Below are positions 52,556-61,585 of a stretch of 64,000 nucleotides of DNA, one piece after another. Position 1 is the stretch's first letter. Every line of letters begins with the position of its first letter. A program made the translations under genes and the position numbers. Source of the DNA: Candidatus Thalassolituus haligoni. Its GTDB lineage: Bacteria; Pseudomonadota; Gammaproteobacteria; Pseudomonadales; Oceanobacteraceae. Where the stretch lies: the NCBI RefSeq assembly GCF_041222825.1, contig NZ_CP139482.1, forward strand, positions 4,159,501 to 4,223,500. The letters are read 5' to 3'. The notes beneath the pieces are model-generated. The model made no database searches, was not told where the DNA came from, and saw only the letters and a list, made by a program, of their open reading frames with translations.

Positions 52556-53405
52556 GTTCCGCCAGCAGCCGGGTTCGATCCATCAGCCCCTGTACGCCGT
52601 ACCAAAGCACACCAAAATAGTGTTCTTGCAGCAATGCCTTTTGCCAGCCCCGATCCATCACATCAATACCAAACAGCGCGCACCATTGCCGTTGTTGAGC
52701 CGCATTCATATTGGCCGACACGGCCAGCCCGGCGATATCCCAGTAGCGATGGCCGATAGCGGCATATTCCCAGTCGATTAATAACCAGCGCTCTTGATGC
52801 AGCCGCCAGTTATGTGGATTCGGATCCATATGGCAGAGCGATCGTTCTGGCCCCGGTGCCTCTGCCAACCAATGCTGCAACGGTAGTTTCTGCTGGCTCC
52901 AGTCGCAGGGCCAGCGGGCTTCGATGCCTCGCCAGTAGTGATCTGCCTTGACCGCAACATGCAACTCGGGCAAGTCCGGCCCAAACGGCAATTGGTGCAA
53001 CTGTTTGAGTTGTTGCGCCAACGCGATCATGGTGCCGGTGTCCAGACCGGCACTGATGCATTCCGCCAGTTCAGGCCCATTCGCCCGATCAATAATCCAG
53101 TAGCTGTCATCCGGGCTGCGATAACGCACTCGCGGTGCCAGTCCAGCCTGCGCGGCCCGTTGCTGAATGCGGAATTCGGCCTCTCGGCGAATATCCAGAG
53201 TCTCACTGTTGGTGGCACTGGCACGCACCACGTACTTGCCGGAATCCAGCGTCAGCGACCAACTGCGATTGGTCAGCCCGCCTTCAAGCGCGGCCATACG
53301 ATGCGGCCCAGGCGGGTGCTCACACAGACCCCAGCTTTGCCAGTCTGCCAGCATGCGCTGACATTCTTGCCCTAACGATTGTTGTGCCCGCCGCCGAAAC
53401 AACAC
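52518..53405 (-). CDS. APH-fold kinase of the thiamine operon (probable thiamine kinase)
   Basis: A 295-residue phosphotransferase of the choline/thiamine kinase group. A Gly-rich start GGLTNRSW, the catalytic CHMDPNPHNW and the metal-binding LIDWEYAAIGHRYWD are visible. It starts at GTG 53405, two bases after the PnuC-like gene, and is the last gene of a TPP-riboswitch operon. ThiK-like phosphorylation of imported thiamine to trap it is therefore the best inference. A choline or ethanolamine kinase cannot be excluded on motifs alone. Its 3' end overlaps thrB. Confidence 0.83.
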   Translation of the reverse strand: MLFRRRAQQSLGQECQRMLADWQSWGLCEHPPGPHRMAALEGGLTNRSWSLTLDSGKYVVRASATNSETLDIRREAEFRIQQRAAQAGLAPRVRYRSPDDSYWIIDRANGPELAECISAGLDTGTMIALAQQLKQLHQLPFGPDLPELHVAVKADHYWRGIEARWPCDWSQQKLPLQHWLAEAPGPERSLCHMDPNPHNWRLHQERWLLIDWEYAAIGHRYWDIAGLAVSANMNAAQQRQWCALFGIDVMDRGWQKALLQEHYFGVLWYGVQGLMDRTRLLAELSELHRAARQLG

Positions 53406-53407
53406 GA

Positions 53408-54079
53408 TCAGGCCTGCTGCCAGTCGGATGACTCAAGGCTATCGGTCTGCCGGGCACAGTGGGCACGATAGTCGCGCTGCCAGAGAAACCAGCCAGCCAC
53501 AGCCAGCACAACATAAATCGCCATCAATAGGGCGGTCAGATACAGCTCACGGTCGATGTACAAAAAGATAGCCACGGCATCAATCACGATCCAGTAGAGC
53601 CAGTTTTCCAGTACCTTGCGGGTTACCATCCAGGTGGTAATCACCGCGCCCCAGGTGGTAAAGGAATCCAGATACGGCATCACCGCAGTGGTATTTCCAT
53701 GCAGCAAGGTGCCGCTAATCAGCGTCAGCAGTGCAATGGCCACCAGCGTCAACAGATGCTGTTTTAGCCCCCAGCGCTGTATTGGCAATTCTTGTTCACT
53801 CTCGTCAGCGGAACCATGACTGCCGTTGCCCTGTTGCCAGGCCCACCAGCCATACACGGCCATCACCAGGTAATAGACGTTTAATGCCGATTCCATCAGC
53901 AGGCTGACATCCCAGAACAACCAGCTGAAAATCGCGGTACTGCCAAAAGCGGCATACCAGCACCCATTACTCTGGCGCATGGCCAGCACCAGGTAGACGA
54001 CACCCAGTACCACGGCGATCACTTCGGGGATACTTTGTGCAACAAACGCACTGACAACACTACTGAGTATTTCGTCCAT
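53408..54079 (-). CDS. pnuT: PnuC-family vitamin permease, probable thiamine transporter (PnuT)
   Basis: A 223-residue integral membrane protein with about seven helices. PnuC features are ALNVYYLVMAVYGWWAW, WGAVITTWMVTRKVLENWLYWI and YLTALLMAIYVVLAVAGW. PnuC transports nicotinamide riboside, and TPP-controlled members (PnuT) carry thiamine by facilitated diffusion coupled to phosphorylation. The adjacent kinase and upstream TPP riboswitch point to thiamine here. It is tightly packed in the operon. Confidence 0.9.
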   Translation of the reverse strand: MDEILSSVVSAFVAQSIPEVIAVVLGVVYLVLAMRQSNGCWYAAFGSTAIFSWLFWDVSLLMESALNVYYLVMAVYGWWAWQQGNGSHGSADESEQELPIQRWGLKQHLLTLVAIALLTLISGTLLHGNTTAVMPYLDSFTTWGAVITTWMVTRKVLENWLYWIVIDAVAIFLYIDRELYLTALLMAIYVVLAVAGWFLWQRDYRAHCARQTDSLESSDWQQA

Positions 54080-54111
54080 CAGGACACCTCGCTATTGATA
54101 CCGAATCGTCT

Positions 54112-54381
54112 TCAGCCGTGTGGCTTGAGCGCCGGATCCAGGTTCACGCCGGGAATCATCTTGTAGACAAAAATGGCTTTGCCATAGGTTGCGAACGAGT
54201 GTTTCATTTCGGTAGCGATGGTGTTCATGACCAGATCGTACTCACCAAATATCTGAGTGCTCATGGTGTTGCACACCACGGTCAGGCCTGCGGTGCCTTG
54301 CAGGCGTTCGATAAACATCTTGATGGCCGGGATGTAGTCATCGGCCAAGGGGTATGCGCTGATATCAACTGAGAGTTCCAT
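54112..54381 (-). CDS. YkoF-like thiamine/HMP-binding protein
   Basis: An 89-residue protein, ELSVDISAYPLADDYIPAIK at the start, then TMSTQIFGEYDLVMNTI. This pattern and length fit a single YkoF-type ferredoxin-like domain; Bacillus YkoF has two and binds thiamine or its pyrimidine part. No signal peptide is visible, so it acts in the cytoplasm. It lies between the TonB receptor and the PnuT-like gene, which supports a role in binding the imported vitamin. Confidence 0.78.
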   Translation of the reverse strand: MELSVDISAYPLADDYIPAIKMFIERLQGTAGLTVVCNTMSTQIFGEYDLVMNTIATEMKHSFATYGKAIFVYKMIPGVNLDPALKPHG

Positions 54382-54447
54382 AACCTGCTCCTGGAGTTAG
54401 AGTTAGCTTCAGACCAGTCACCAGTGGCCGGTCTGAACGGGGTTTGA

Positions 54448-56592
54448 TCAAAAGTAGAATTTACCTTCCACGCCGATTAAACGCGGGTCACCGTACTGCA
54501 CCCAGCGTTCGTTGGCGTAGCCGTCACGGGGGTCGTTGCCGAAGTGGAAACCACGCACCTCCTGATCCACATCCGTCAGGTTGCGACCGTACAACGCCAG
54601 TTGATAGTTGCTGCCGTCGTAGGCCACGCGGGCATGCCACATAACGTAGGCTCTGGATTCTTCATAGTGGCTGTCGGAAAAGTAGAAGCTGTCCTTGGCT
54701 TCGTTTTCCAGCACCAGCGTCAGGCCGTTACCTACGGCATACGTCAGGCTGTTGGCAAAGCTGTAGGCCGGGGCCTGGGCTTGCTCACGACCGTTCATGC
54801 TGAAGTTGCCATCGGCGGTGTCGTACTGGTAGTCGATAAATTTGGTTTGCAGCCAGCCGCCACTGAACATCCAGTTCAGCTGTTCTGTCAGTGCCCATTC
54901 GGTTTCCAGTTCCAGCCCGTAGTTCTGACCCTCGGCGGCATTAGCCAGATAATCCTGAAAGGTAAAGCCTTGACCCGCGCCATTGGAAACGGCATAGGAG
55001 CTCTTGACCTGCTGGTTTTTGCGCTGAATAAAAAACGCCGCCACACGGGTTTGCAGGGCATCATTCAGCAAGCTGGATTTCAGCCCCGCTTCCAGCGCGT
55101 TGTTGAATTCGGTATCGAAGGTGCGGTTGTCTTCGCTGATGTCCGGGTCGGTATTCACCCCACCCGCCTTGTAGCCTCGTGCCAATGAGGCATAAACCAG
55201 CTGGTTATCATTGAGCAGATACTCCAGTGCAATCTTGCCACCCCACAAGTCTTCCGTGCGGTCGTTGGCAATGGCGTTGCTGTCGTCGTAGTCCGTATGC
55301 CACTGTTCGCGGCGCAGGCCTGTGGTAACGGTCAGGTCATTGCTGGCCTGCACCGATAATTCACCGTAGACAGCCTTGGACTCTGTATTCAGGTCGCTAT
55401 AGAAGGTGTCGGCATTCCAGGTATAGAAGCGTGTCATATCTTCTGCACGGGTCATGGAATACACACCGACTGCCCAGTCGGTGGAGTCTGCAAACAAACG
55501 ACCGGCGGCGGTCGACGTCAACCGCACGTCCAGCTCGCGACGGCGATACTCACGCAAGTACTGGTCGGTCGAGCTATAGCCCCAGGCACCCTCCTGATTG
55601 GCCAGACAGGTGCCCGGCGTAACACAGGTTCCCGTGGAATCGTCGTATTCACCGTACGCCCAGTCTTCATCAAAGCCGTAGTCGGTTTTGCTGTTGCTGC
55701 CGGAAGCGTGTACCCGCAAGTCGAAGGCAGCAGATACTTCCGATGTCCAGGTCAGCGCGGCCGCGTGGGTGTTTTGTTTGTCCTGACCAGGATAGTTGGA
55801 ATAGGTGGTGCGGGTGTTGTCGAGCGAGAAGCCGTCATAGCCATTGTCAACGTCGATATACAACCCGGTGAAGGCCAGCGTGTTACGCTCGTCCAGCTCC
55901 AGGTTACCTTTCAGGCGCAGCAGTTGTTCATCAATATTATTGGTGTCGTCCCGGCCGGAATAGGCGTTGTGGATATAGCCATCGGAGCGGTTCTGATGCG
56001 CAGACAAGCGCATGTTCAGGCCTGGCCCTACTTCGCCAGATACCACCACACCCAGAGCCTTGGTGTTGTAGTTTCCCAGCTTGCCCGACACCATGCCTTC
56101 AAAGTCTGCGGTCGGATCATTACTTTCGATATTGATCATGCCCGCCAGCGCATTGGCACCAAAGCGGGTGCCTTGTGGGCCACGCAGCACTTCGACTTGC
56201 TGCACATCAAACAAACCCGCGCCACCGCCCAGTCCGGTCATATCGATGCCATCCACCCGCAACCCCACCGACGGGTTCACCGGATCGATAAACTGGGAGC
56301 GCTCACCAATACCGCGAATCTGGAAATAACGACCACGGGAAGCGCCGGAAGAGAAGTTCACGTTCGGAGCCAGCGCCAGCAGGCTTTCCAGATGATCGGC
56401 GGAACGCTGTTCGATGGCGGCCGCACCGACCACGGTAGTGGCTTCTGCAATGGACTGCACATCGGTCTGACGAAAGTCAGCCGTCACGATCACTTCTTCG
56501 GTTGGCACCTGACTGGCACTGTCGGCATGCGCTGGTATGGCAACTGCCATCGTCAACACGGCCAAAGATAACGGAGTTTTGCGGAATGACAT
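54448..56592 (-). CDS. TonB-dependent outer-membrane receptor, probable thiamine receptor
   Basis: A 714-residue receptor. The signal peptide ends IPAHA, a TonB-box-like TEEVIVTADF follows, then the plug domain (LESLLALAPNVNF; VEVLRGPQGTRFGANALAG) and a 22-strand barrel ending RLIGVEGKFYF with terminal Phe. ATG 56592 is chosen over an upstream TTG. It is the first gene after a TPP riboswitch and precedes thiamine-type genes, so import of thiamine or a precursor across the outer membrane is inferred. The automatic reading by homology alone would only be a siderophore-type receptor. Confidence 0.9.
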   Translation of the reverse strand: MSFRKTPLSLAVLTMAVAIPAHADSASQVPTEEVIVTADFRQTDVQSIAEATTVVGAAAIEQRSADHLESLLALAPNVNFSSGASRGRYFQIRGIGERSQFIDPVNPSVGLRVDGIDMTGLGGGAGLFDVQQVEVLRGPQGTRFGANALAGMINIESNDPTADFEGMVSGKLGNYNTKALGVVVSGEVGPGLNMRLSAHQNRSDGYIHNAYSGRDDTNNIDEQLLRLKGNLELDERNTLAFTGLYIDVDNGYDGFSLDNTRTTYSNYPGQDKQNTHAAALTWTSEVSAAFDLRVHASGSNSKTDYGFDEDWAYGEYDDSTGTCVTPGTCLANQEGAWGYSSTDQYLREYRRRELDVRLTSTAAGRLFADSTDWAVGVYSMTRAEDMTRFYTWNADTFYSDLNTESKAVYGELSVQASNDLTVTTGLRREQWHTDYDDSNAIANDRTEDLWGGKIALEYLLNDNQLVYASLARGYKAGGVNTDPDISEDNRTFDTEFNNALEAGLKSSLLNDALQTRVAAFFIQRKNQQVKSSYAVSNGAGQGFTFQDYLANAAEGQNYGLELETEWALTEQLNWMFSGGWLQTKFIDYQYDTADGNFSMNGREQAQAPAYSFANSLTYAVGNGLTLVLENEAKDSFYFSDSHYEESRAYVMWHARVAYDGSNYQLALYGRNLTDVDQEVRGFHFGNDPRDGYANERWVQYGDPRLIGVEGKFYF

Positions 56593-56706
56593 CTGGGTCT
56601 GTCCTCTTAAATAATGCAAAAAGGAGACCCGGCTTGGTGTACAGGATATTGCGTAGGTCGCTGATCAGATCAGCAACAAGAAGACTGTCGATATGCTGGT
56701 GAATAA

Positions 56707-56812
56707 CCCGAGGCACTCGCCCATTCCTACGCCGGTACTAACCGGATCAGGTTCTAGGAGTTTATGCCGACTGGCAATTCTCAGACTCTTGGAGCCACCC
56801 CCTGGGACTTGG
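56707..56812 (-). promoter_or_regulatory. TPP (THI-box) riboswitch
   Basis: On the minus strand the leader contains GGGGGTGGCTCC, CTGAGA (the pyrimidine-sensing bulge of the THI box) and GAACCTGATCCGGTTAGTAC followed by CGGCGTAGGAA, the classic pyrophosphate-sensing half. Both conserved parts are in the right order and spacing. It lies about 115 nt upstream of the TonB receptor start. Binding of thiamine diphosphate should switch the operon off. The ends are approximate. Confidence 0.95.
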
Positions 56813-56882
56813 CCATTATACGTATATTCAGCCGGATACCAATCACGAGACCGGGTTTCATCCTGCATTCCCAACTCTTTTG

Positions 56883-56911
56883 CTTGAAATACGCCGTAAT
56901 TGCCTCAATCT
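56883..56911 (+). promoter_or_regulatory. Sigma-32 heat-shock promoter of htpX
   Basis: CTTGAAA (56883-56889), a 14-nt spacer and CTCAATCT (56904-56911) match the sigma-32 consensus CTTGAAA-N11-16-CCCCATNT with a perfect -35 and 6 of 8 in the -10. It lies 58 nt before the htpX ATG, and htpX is a known heat-shock gene. Confidence 0.75.
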
Positions 56912-56968
56912 TGTGGTCATATAGCGAGTTCAATCTTTGCGCCCAACTCATTCCACAGGAGGAATATC

Positions 56969-57850
56969 ATGTTGCGCATCATCCTGTTTCTGGCCACCAA
57001 CCTGGCCGTGATTCTGGTTGCCAGTATCACCCTGTCGATCCTCGGGGTCGGTAGCTACGTTACACAGCAAGGGCTGGATTTCGGCAACCTGCTGGTGTTC
57101 TGTCTGGTCTTTGGTATGGCCGGTTCACTGGTGTCCTTGCTGATTTCCAAATGGATGGCCAAACGCAGCATGAATGTTCAGGTGATCGACTCACCGCATA
57201 ACTCTGGCGAGCAATGGCTGGTCAGCACAGTGCAGGAACTGGCAGAAAAAGCCGGTATCGGCATGCCGGAAGTCGGTATTTTTGCCTCTCATCAGCCCAA
57301 CGCCTTTGCCACCGGCTGGAACCGTAACAATGCGCTGGTGGCGGTATCAACCGGTCTGCTACAGCGGATGAGCAAAGATGAAGTCAAAGCCGTACTGGGC
57401 CACGAAATCGGCCACGTCGCCAACGGCGATATGGTCACGCTGGCGCTGATACAGGGGGTAATCAACGCCTTTGTGATGTTCTTCGCCCGTATCATCGGTA
57501 ACTTTGTCGACAAGGCGATTCTGAAAAATGAGGACGGCCCTGGCATCGGCTTTTTTATTGCTACCTTTGTATCAGAAATTATCCTCGGTTTTCTGGCTTC
57601 GTTTATCGTCGCCTGGTTCAGCCGTCGTCGTGAATATCGCGCCGATATCGCCGGGGCCGAACTGGTCAGCCCGCTCTCGATGATCAATGCTTTGGCTCGA
57701 TTACAAGAAAGCTATGACCAACCGTCCGAATTGAATGGCGAACTGGTGGCGTTTGGTATTGGTGGCGAAGGCAAGTTGTCAGCGCTGGCCGCCTCTCACC
57801 CACCACTGGGTGATCGCATCCAGGCCCTGCGCCAGCGTTACGGTGTCTGA
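56969..57850 (+). CDS. htpX: Membrane zinc metalloprotease HtpX
   Basis: A 293-residue M48 protease. Two N-terminal helices precede the zinc motif HEIGH ([13 protein letters not shown]), two further helices follow, and the third zinc ligand lies in the [11 protein letters not shown] segment. It degrades misfolded membrane proteins together with FtsH. AGGAGG precedes ATG 56969; the frame is open to 56900. The length is as in E. coli. It is under a predicted sigma-32 promoter and ends in a bidirectional terminator. Confidence 0.96.
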   Translation: MLRIILFLATNLAVILVASITLSILGVGSYVTQQGLDFGNLLVFCLVFGMAGSLVSLLISKWMAKRSMNVQVIDSPHNSGEQWLVSTVQELAEKAGIGMPEVGIFASHQPNAFATGWNRNNALVAVSTGLLQRMSKDEVKAVLGHEIGHVANGDMVTLALIQGVINAFVMFFARIIGNFVDKAILKNEDGPGIGFFIATFVSEIILGFLASFIVAWFSRRREYRADIAGAELVSPLSMINALARLQESYDQPSELNGELVAFGIGGEGKLSALAASHPPLGDRIQALRQRYGV

Positions 57851-57867
57851 TAGCCAATAGCCGCCAT

Positions 57868-57904
57868 AAAAAAACCGCCACTCTTGCGAGTTGGCGGTTT
57901 TTTT
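57868..57904. terminator. Bidirectional intrinsic terminator between htpX and the malic enzyme gene
   Basis: AAAACCGCCA (57871-57880) pairs with TGGCGGTTTT (57892-57901), extended by further A:T pairs on both sides, with an 11-nt loop. Runs of A and T on either side let it end both convergent transcripts. Confidence 0.92.
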
Positions 57905-57928
57905 ATTACCCAAAAATCAGTCGACTGA

Positions 57929-59200
57929 TCAGATGTCAGCGATAGACTTCAGCGGATAGTTGGCAGGCAGTGGGCCAGCAGCAGCACCGCTATCGATCGC
58001 GGACTGTGCCACCGCAAGAGACACAACACCCAGCAGGCGAGTATCAACCGCCTTTGGAATAATGTACTCACGGCCAAAAGACAGCGACTCCAGACCGTAG
58101 GCATCCAGAACTTCCTGGGTAACCGGCTCTTTCGCCAGACCAGCCAACGCCTTGGCTGCAGCCAGTTTCATTTCTTCGTTGATACGCTTGGCACGGACGT
58201 CCAGAGCACCACGGAAAATGAACGGGAAGCCCAGTACGTTGTTTACCTGGTTCGGGTAGTCAGAACGACCGGTTGCCATGATGGCATCAGGACGTGCTTC
58301 CGCCACGATTTCCGGCATGATTTCCGGAGTTGGGTTAGCACAGGCAAAGATGATCGGGTTGGCCGCCATCGCCTTGATCTGTTCGCCAGTCACCATATTA
58401 GGGCCAGACAGACCCAGGAAAATATCAGCGCCGTCCAGTGCATCATCCACAGTACGCTTGTCGGTTTCGACAGCGAACATGGCCTTGTACTGGTTCAGGT
58501 CATCACGACCGCTGTGGATCACACCTTTACGGTCACACATAAAGATGTTTTCAGGCTTCATGCCCGCCAGGATCATCAGCTTGGAGCATGAAATCGCAGC
58601 GGCACCGGCACCCAACACGCACATTTTGGCGTCTTCGATTTTCTTGCCGACAACTTCCAGTGCGTTCATGGCACCAGCAACCGTGACGATTGCTGTACCG
58701 TGCTGGTCATCGTGGAATACCGGAATATCACATTGCTCGATCAGGGTGCGTTCAATTTCGAAACACTCTGGTGCCTTGATGTCTTCCAGATTGATACCAC
58801 CAAAGGTGATTGCAATACGGCGTACAGTATCGATGAAGGCTTGTGGGCTCTCGCTTTCCACTTCCAGATCGATAGAATCAACACCGGCGAAACGCTTGAA
58901 CAACAAGGACTTGCCTTCCATAACCGGCTTGGATGCCAACGGCCCCAGATTGCCCAGTCCCAGAATAGCGGTACCGTCTGTAATCACGGCGACCAGGTTG
59001 CCCTTGGCGGTATATTTATAAGCGTTTTCTGGATCGGCAGCGATTTCTTTGACCGGCTCAGCCACACCAGGGCTATACGCCAGCGACAAATCGCGAGAAG
59101 TTGCGGCAGGCTTGGTCAGTTCGACACTGATCTTGCCGGGCTTGGGAAATTGATGATAATCCAGAGCTGCTTGCTTGAGATCTTCTGACATAGTGCTCAT
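57929..59200 (-). CDS. maeB: NAD(P)-dependent malic enzyme, short form
   Basis: A 423-residue malic enzyme of the bacterial short class. It has YSPGVAEPVKEIA, the metal/substrate site in ECFEIERTLIEQCDIPVFHDDQHG (given by location near 135-160) and the cofactor motif LGAGAAAISCSKL near 195. E. coli MaeB carries an extra phosphotransacetylase-like domain of over 300 residues, which is absent here. It converts malate to pyruvate and CO2. ATG 59200 or 59191 are both possible; the frame is open to 59479 but not conserved there. Confidence 0.9.
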   Translation of the reverse strand: MSTMSEDLKQAALDYHQFPKPGKISVELTKPAATSRDLSLAYSPGVAEPVKEIAADPENAYKYTAKGNLVAVITDGTAILGLGNLGPLASKPVMEGKSLLFKRFAGVDSIDLEVESESPQAFIDTVRRIAITFGGINLEDIKAPECFEIERTLIEQCDIPVFHDDQHGTAIVTVAGAMNALEVVGKKIEDAKMCVLGAGAAAISCSKLMILAGMKPENIFMCDRKGVIHSGRDDLNQYKAMFAVETDKRTVDDALDGADIFLGLSGPNMVTGEQIKAMAANPIIFACANPTPEIMPEIVAEARPDAIMATGRSDYPNQVNNVLGFPFIFRGALDVRAKRINEEMKLAAAKALAGLAKEPVTQEVLDAYGLESLSFGREYIIPKAVDTRLLGVVSLAVAQSAIDSGAAAGPLPANYPLKSIADI

Positions 59201-59402
59201 CCAGTCGTTTTTTGTATTGTAAATATCCCTGGGCTCGACGCGTAACGCTATTGCCTGACAAGACAACATCCGCGAAAGGGGCGTCTTTAATAGCAAAAAG
59301 CCTGAGGTTTTTCCACTATATCCTTGAAATAGGCCCAGCGGCTGCAGTTCTTTTGCGTTGATTTTATCTGTCCTGACATGCAGCAATTTCAGACCAATGC
59401 AT

Positions 59403-60779
59403 TCAGACAAAAGTTGTAGGGATATTGACCCTCGGCAATTGCAGAACCACACGCAAGCCCGGATAAACATTCTCAGCAATCACGTTGCCACCGTGCAGCT
59501 CCACAACCCGCCTGACTAACGCCAGCCCTAACCCATAGCCCATATCACCAGCAGCAGGGCTGCGAGCGTGATCGACCTGGGTAAAAGGAGAAAAGATGCG
59601 CTCCAGCATGTCATCGGGAACTCCCGGCCCCTGGTCTGAGACCGAAATATCCACCCGCTGGTCAACCTCCATCACACGAATCGTCAAGCGCCCGGCGTCC
59701 GGGGAATAACGGATGGCGTTACGCAGCAGATTATCGACAGCCCGTTCGATCAGCACCCAGTCCCAACAGCACTGCTGCGGTGCCCCGGCATAGTCTCGAC
59801 GCACGACAATGTATCGGGCTGCCAGCTCCAGCTCGGCATCCTGTAACCAGATATCCAGCTGTTGGCAGGGACTCCGTGTTTCCAGCTGTAATTGCCCGGA
59901 ACTCAGTTGTGATAAACGAGCCAGATCGAGGATCTGACTGATCAGGTTCTCCACCTGGAAGGCAGCCCGCTCAATCCGGTTGTGTTCTGCGGCAACCACC
60001 CCCTGCTGATCTTTTTTACGGGCGATACCCAGCGCTATCTGCAGACGGGTCAGTGGTGAACGCAGCTCATGGGAGACGTCATGCAACAGTTGACGATGGC
60101 TGTGCAACAAACCTTGGGTTGCACCGGCCATACTCGCGACCTCCGCCACCAGCACCCCGATTTCATCCTTGCGGCTGATATCTGCAGCAAGCGCGGTCAC
60201 ATCAAAGTTACCCTCGGCCATTTGCCGCACTACCCGCTGCAAACGGCGCATCGGCAAGGTCAGGTTCCATACCAGTAAAAAACACAGCAGCGTCACTACC
60301 ACCACAATGACCAGCGGTACGACCCAGCGGCGATTATCGTCCAGAAAATTTTCCCAGGCCTGGCGAGACACGCCAATATAAAGATAACCACCACTTTGTA
60401 CCGGCCCAAGCATCAGCCAGCCATCGTTCTGGCCATACAGTGATACTCCCAGATCACCGGCGCGGTCGGCAAACTCTTCAAGGTCATGAGGTAATTCATC
60501 CACCCGATCGACGGGGACCGATACCAGATTCCAGCCCGGTTGCAGCTCACGCCAGAGCATCCGTCCCTCGGCGACAATCGGCGGTTGACGTTCCATCAGG
60601 CTCAACAGCAAACGGGAATCGGCCAGATCCGCCGTCCTCATAAAGTCATTATCGACCCAGTCACTGGTGGTCACCGCCAGCCCCATGGCGAGGAAAATGA
60701 CCAGCCAGAACCAGACAAACACCTTGAAATACAGTGAGCGATACCAGCTTACCCGAGTGACAGCGGGGTATCTGGCCAT
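59403..60779 (-). CDS. Sensor histidine kinase, CpxA-like
   Basis: A 458-residue membrane kinase. Helix 1 is at about 18-38, a periplasmic domain of roughly 120 residues follows, helix 2 at about 150-172 and then HAMP. The H-box is LLHDVSHELRSPLTRLQIA. The N, G1 and G2 boxes are DNLLRNAIRYSP, VSDQGPGVP and GYGLGLALVRRVV. The HAMP/H-box sequence resembles CpxA/RstB-type envelope sensors. It lies 3 nt downstream of its response regulator gene. The signal is unknown. Confidence 0.92.
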   Translation of the reverse strand: MARYPAVTRVSWYRSLYFKVFVWFWLVIFLAMGLAVTTSDWVDNDFMRTADLADSRLLLSLMERQPPIVAEGRMLWRELQPGWNLVSVPVDRVDELPHDLEEFADRAGDLGVSLYGQNDGWLMLGPVQSGGYLYIGVSRQAWENFLDDNRRWVVPLVIVVVVTLLCFLLVWNLTLPMRRLQRVVRQMAEGNFDVTALAADISRKDEIGVLVAEVASMAGATQGLLHSHRQLLHDVSHELRSPLTRLQIALGIARKKDQQGVVAAEHNRIERAAFQVENLISQILDLARLSQLSSGQLQLETRSPCQQLDIWLQDAELELAARYIVVRRDYAGAPQQCCWDWVLIERAVDNLLRNAIRYSPDAGRLTIRVMEVDQRVDISVSDQGPGVPDDMLERIFSPFTQVDHARSPAAGDMGYGLGLALVRRVVELHGGNVIAENVYPGLRVVLQLPRVNIPTTFV

Positions 60780-60782
60780 GGC

Positions 60783-61478
60783 TCAGGATTTCACCAGCAA
60801 ATAGCCACGACTGCGCACCGTCTTGATCCAGTCATTGCCGTCCTCACGGCGGCCGAGTTTTTTACGCAAGTTGCTGACGTGCATATCAATCGAACGGTCG
60901 TAAGCCATCAACGAACGCCCCAGTGCTGACATTGACAAGGTATCCTTACTGACCAGCTCGCCCGCGTGTTCCATCATGCATTGCAGCACACCAAACTCGG
61001 CACCGGTCAGCACCAGGTTTTCGCCATCCAGACAGACGCCACGATCACTCGGTGTTAATACCAGAGTACCGACCTGAATCGCGCCTTCTGCAGCCGTCGT
61101 GGTGCTGTCGCCCGTCATGTCGATACGACGGAACAGTGCCCTTATACGAGCCACCAACTCATGGTGATGGTAGGGCTTGGCAATGTAGTCGTCTGCGCCA
61201 TGCTCCAGACCCAGCACCCGATCAACACTTTCTCCCCGCGCCGTCAGCATAATCACTGGCACCTGCGACTCGGCACGAATACGGCGCAAGACCTCAAACC
61301 CATTAATTTTGGGCAGCATAACGTCCAGTAATATCAGGTCGTAGTGACCTTTCAACGCCTGCTCCAGACCGCTTTCTCCATCATGCACGGGGGTTAGTTC
61401 AAATCCTTCCAGCGCCAGGTATTCCTGCAGTAGTTCGCCCAGTTCGGTATCGTCGTCGATCAGCAATATTGATTTCAT
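60783..61478 (-). CDS. OmpR-family response regulator, CpxR-like
   Basis: A 231-residue regulator. The receiver has the acidic pair DDD at 8-10, phosphorylation site Asp52 (LILLDVMLP) and Lys in AKPYHHHEL. The C-terminal winged helix shows LTGAEFGVLQCMMEH and DMHVSNLRKKLG with the final TVRSRGYLLV. The overall pattern is closest to CpxR. It is the first gene of the operon with the kinase. Its targets in this window are unknown. Confidence 0.93.
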   Translation of the reverse strand: MKSILLIDDDTELGELLQEYLALEGFELTPVHDGESGLEQALKGHYDLILLDVMLPKINGFEVLRRIRAESQVPVIMLTARGESVDRVLGLEHGADDYIAKPYHHHELVARIRALFRRIDMTGDSTTTAAEGAIQVGTLVLTPSDRGVCLDGENLVLTGAEFGVLQCMMEHAGELVSKDTLSMSALGRSLMAYDRSIDMHVSNLRKKLGRREDGNDWIKTVRSRGYLLVKS

Positions 61479-61585
61479 TCGGTTCCTCCCGTTCTCAGTC
61501 TAGATAGTCCATGGATTGCGCTCTAACGGGTTTACGGTTTTTTGCAACAGGTGTTGGATCTTGACAGAGCCAACATCAACAACAC

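Noticed and set aside
55708..56571. A 287-codon plus-strand frame opposite the TonB receptor
   Set aside because: Antisense shadow of the plug and barrel region; the receptor frame is clearly the real one.
54448..56592. Siderophore receptor
   Set aside because: Receptor sequence alone allows it, but the TPP riboswitch and thiamine-type downstream genes make vitamin import far more likely.
57929..59479. A longer malic enzyme starting upstream of 59200
   Set aside because: The extra N-terminal residues are Cys-rich and not conserved; the family begins close to MSEDLKQAALDYH.
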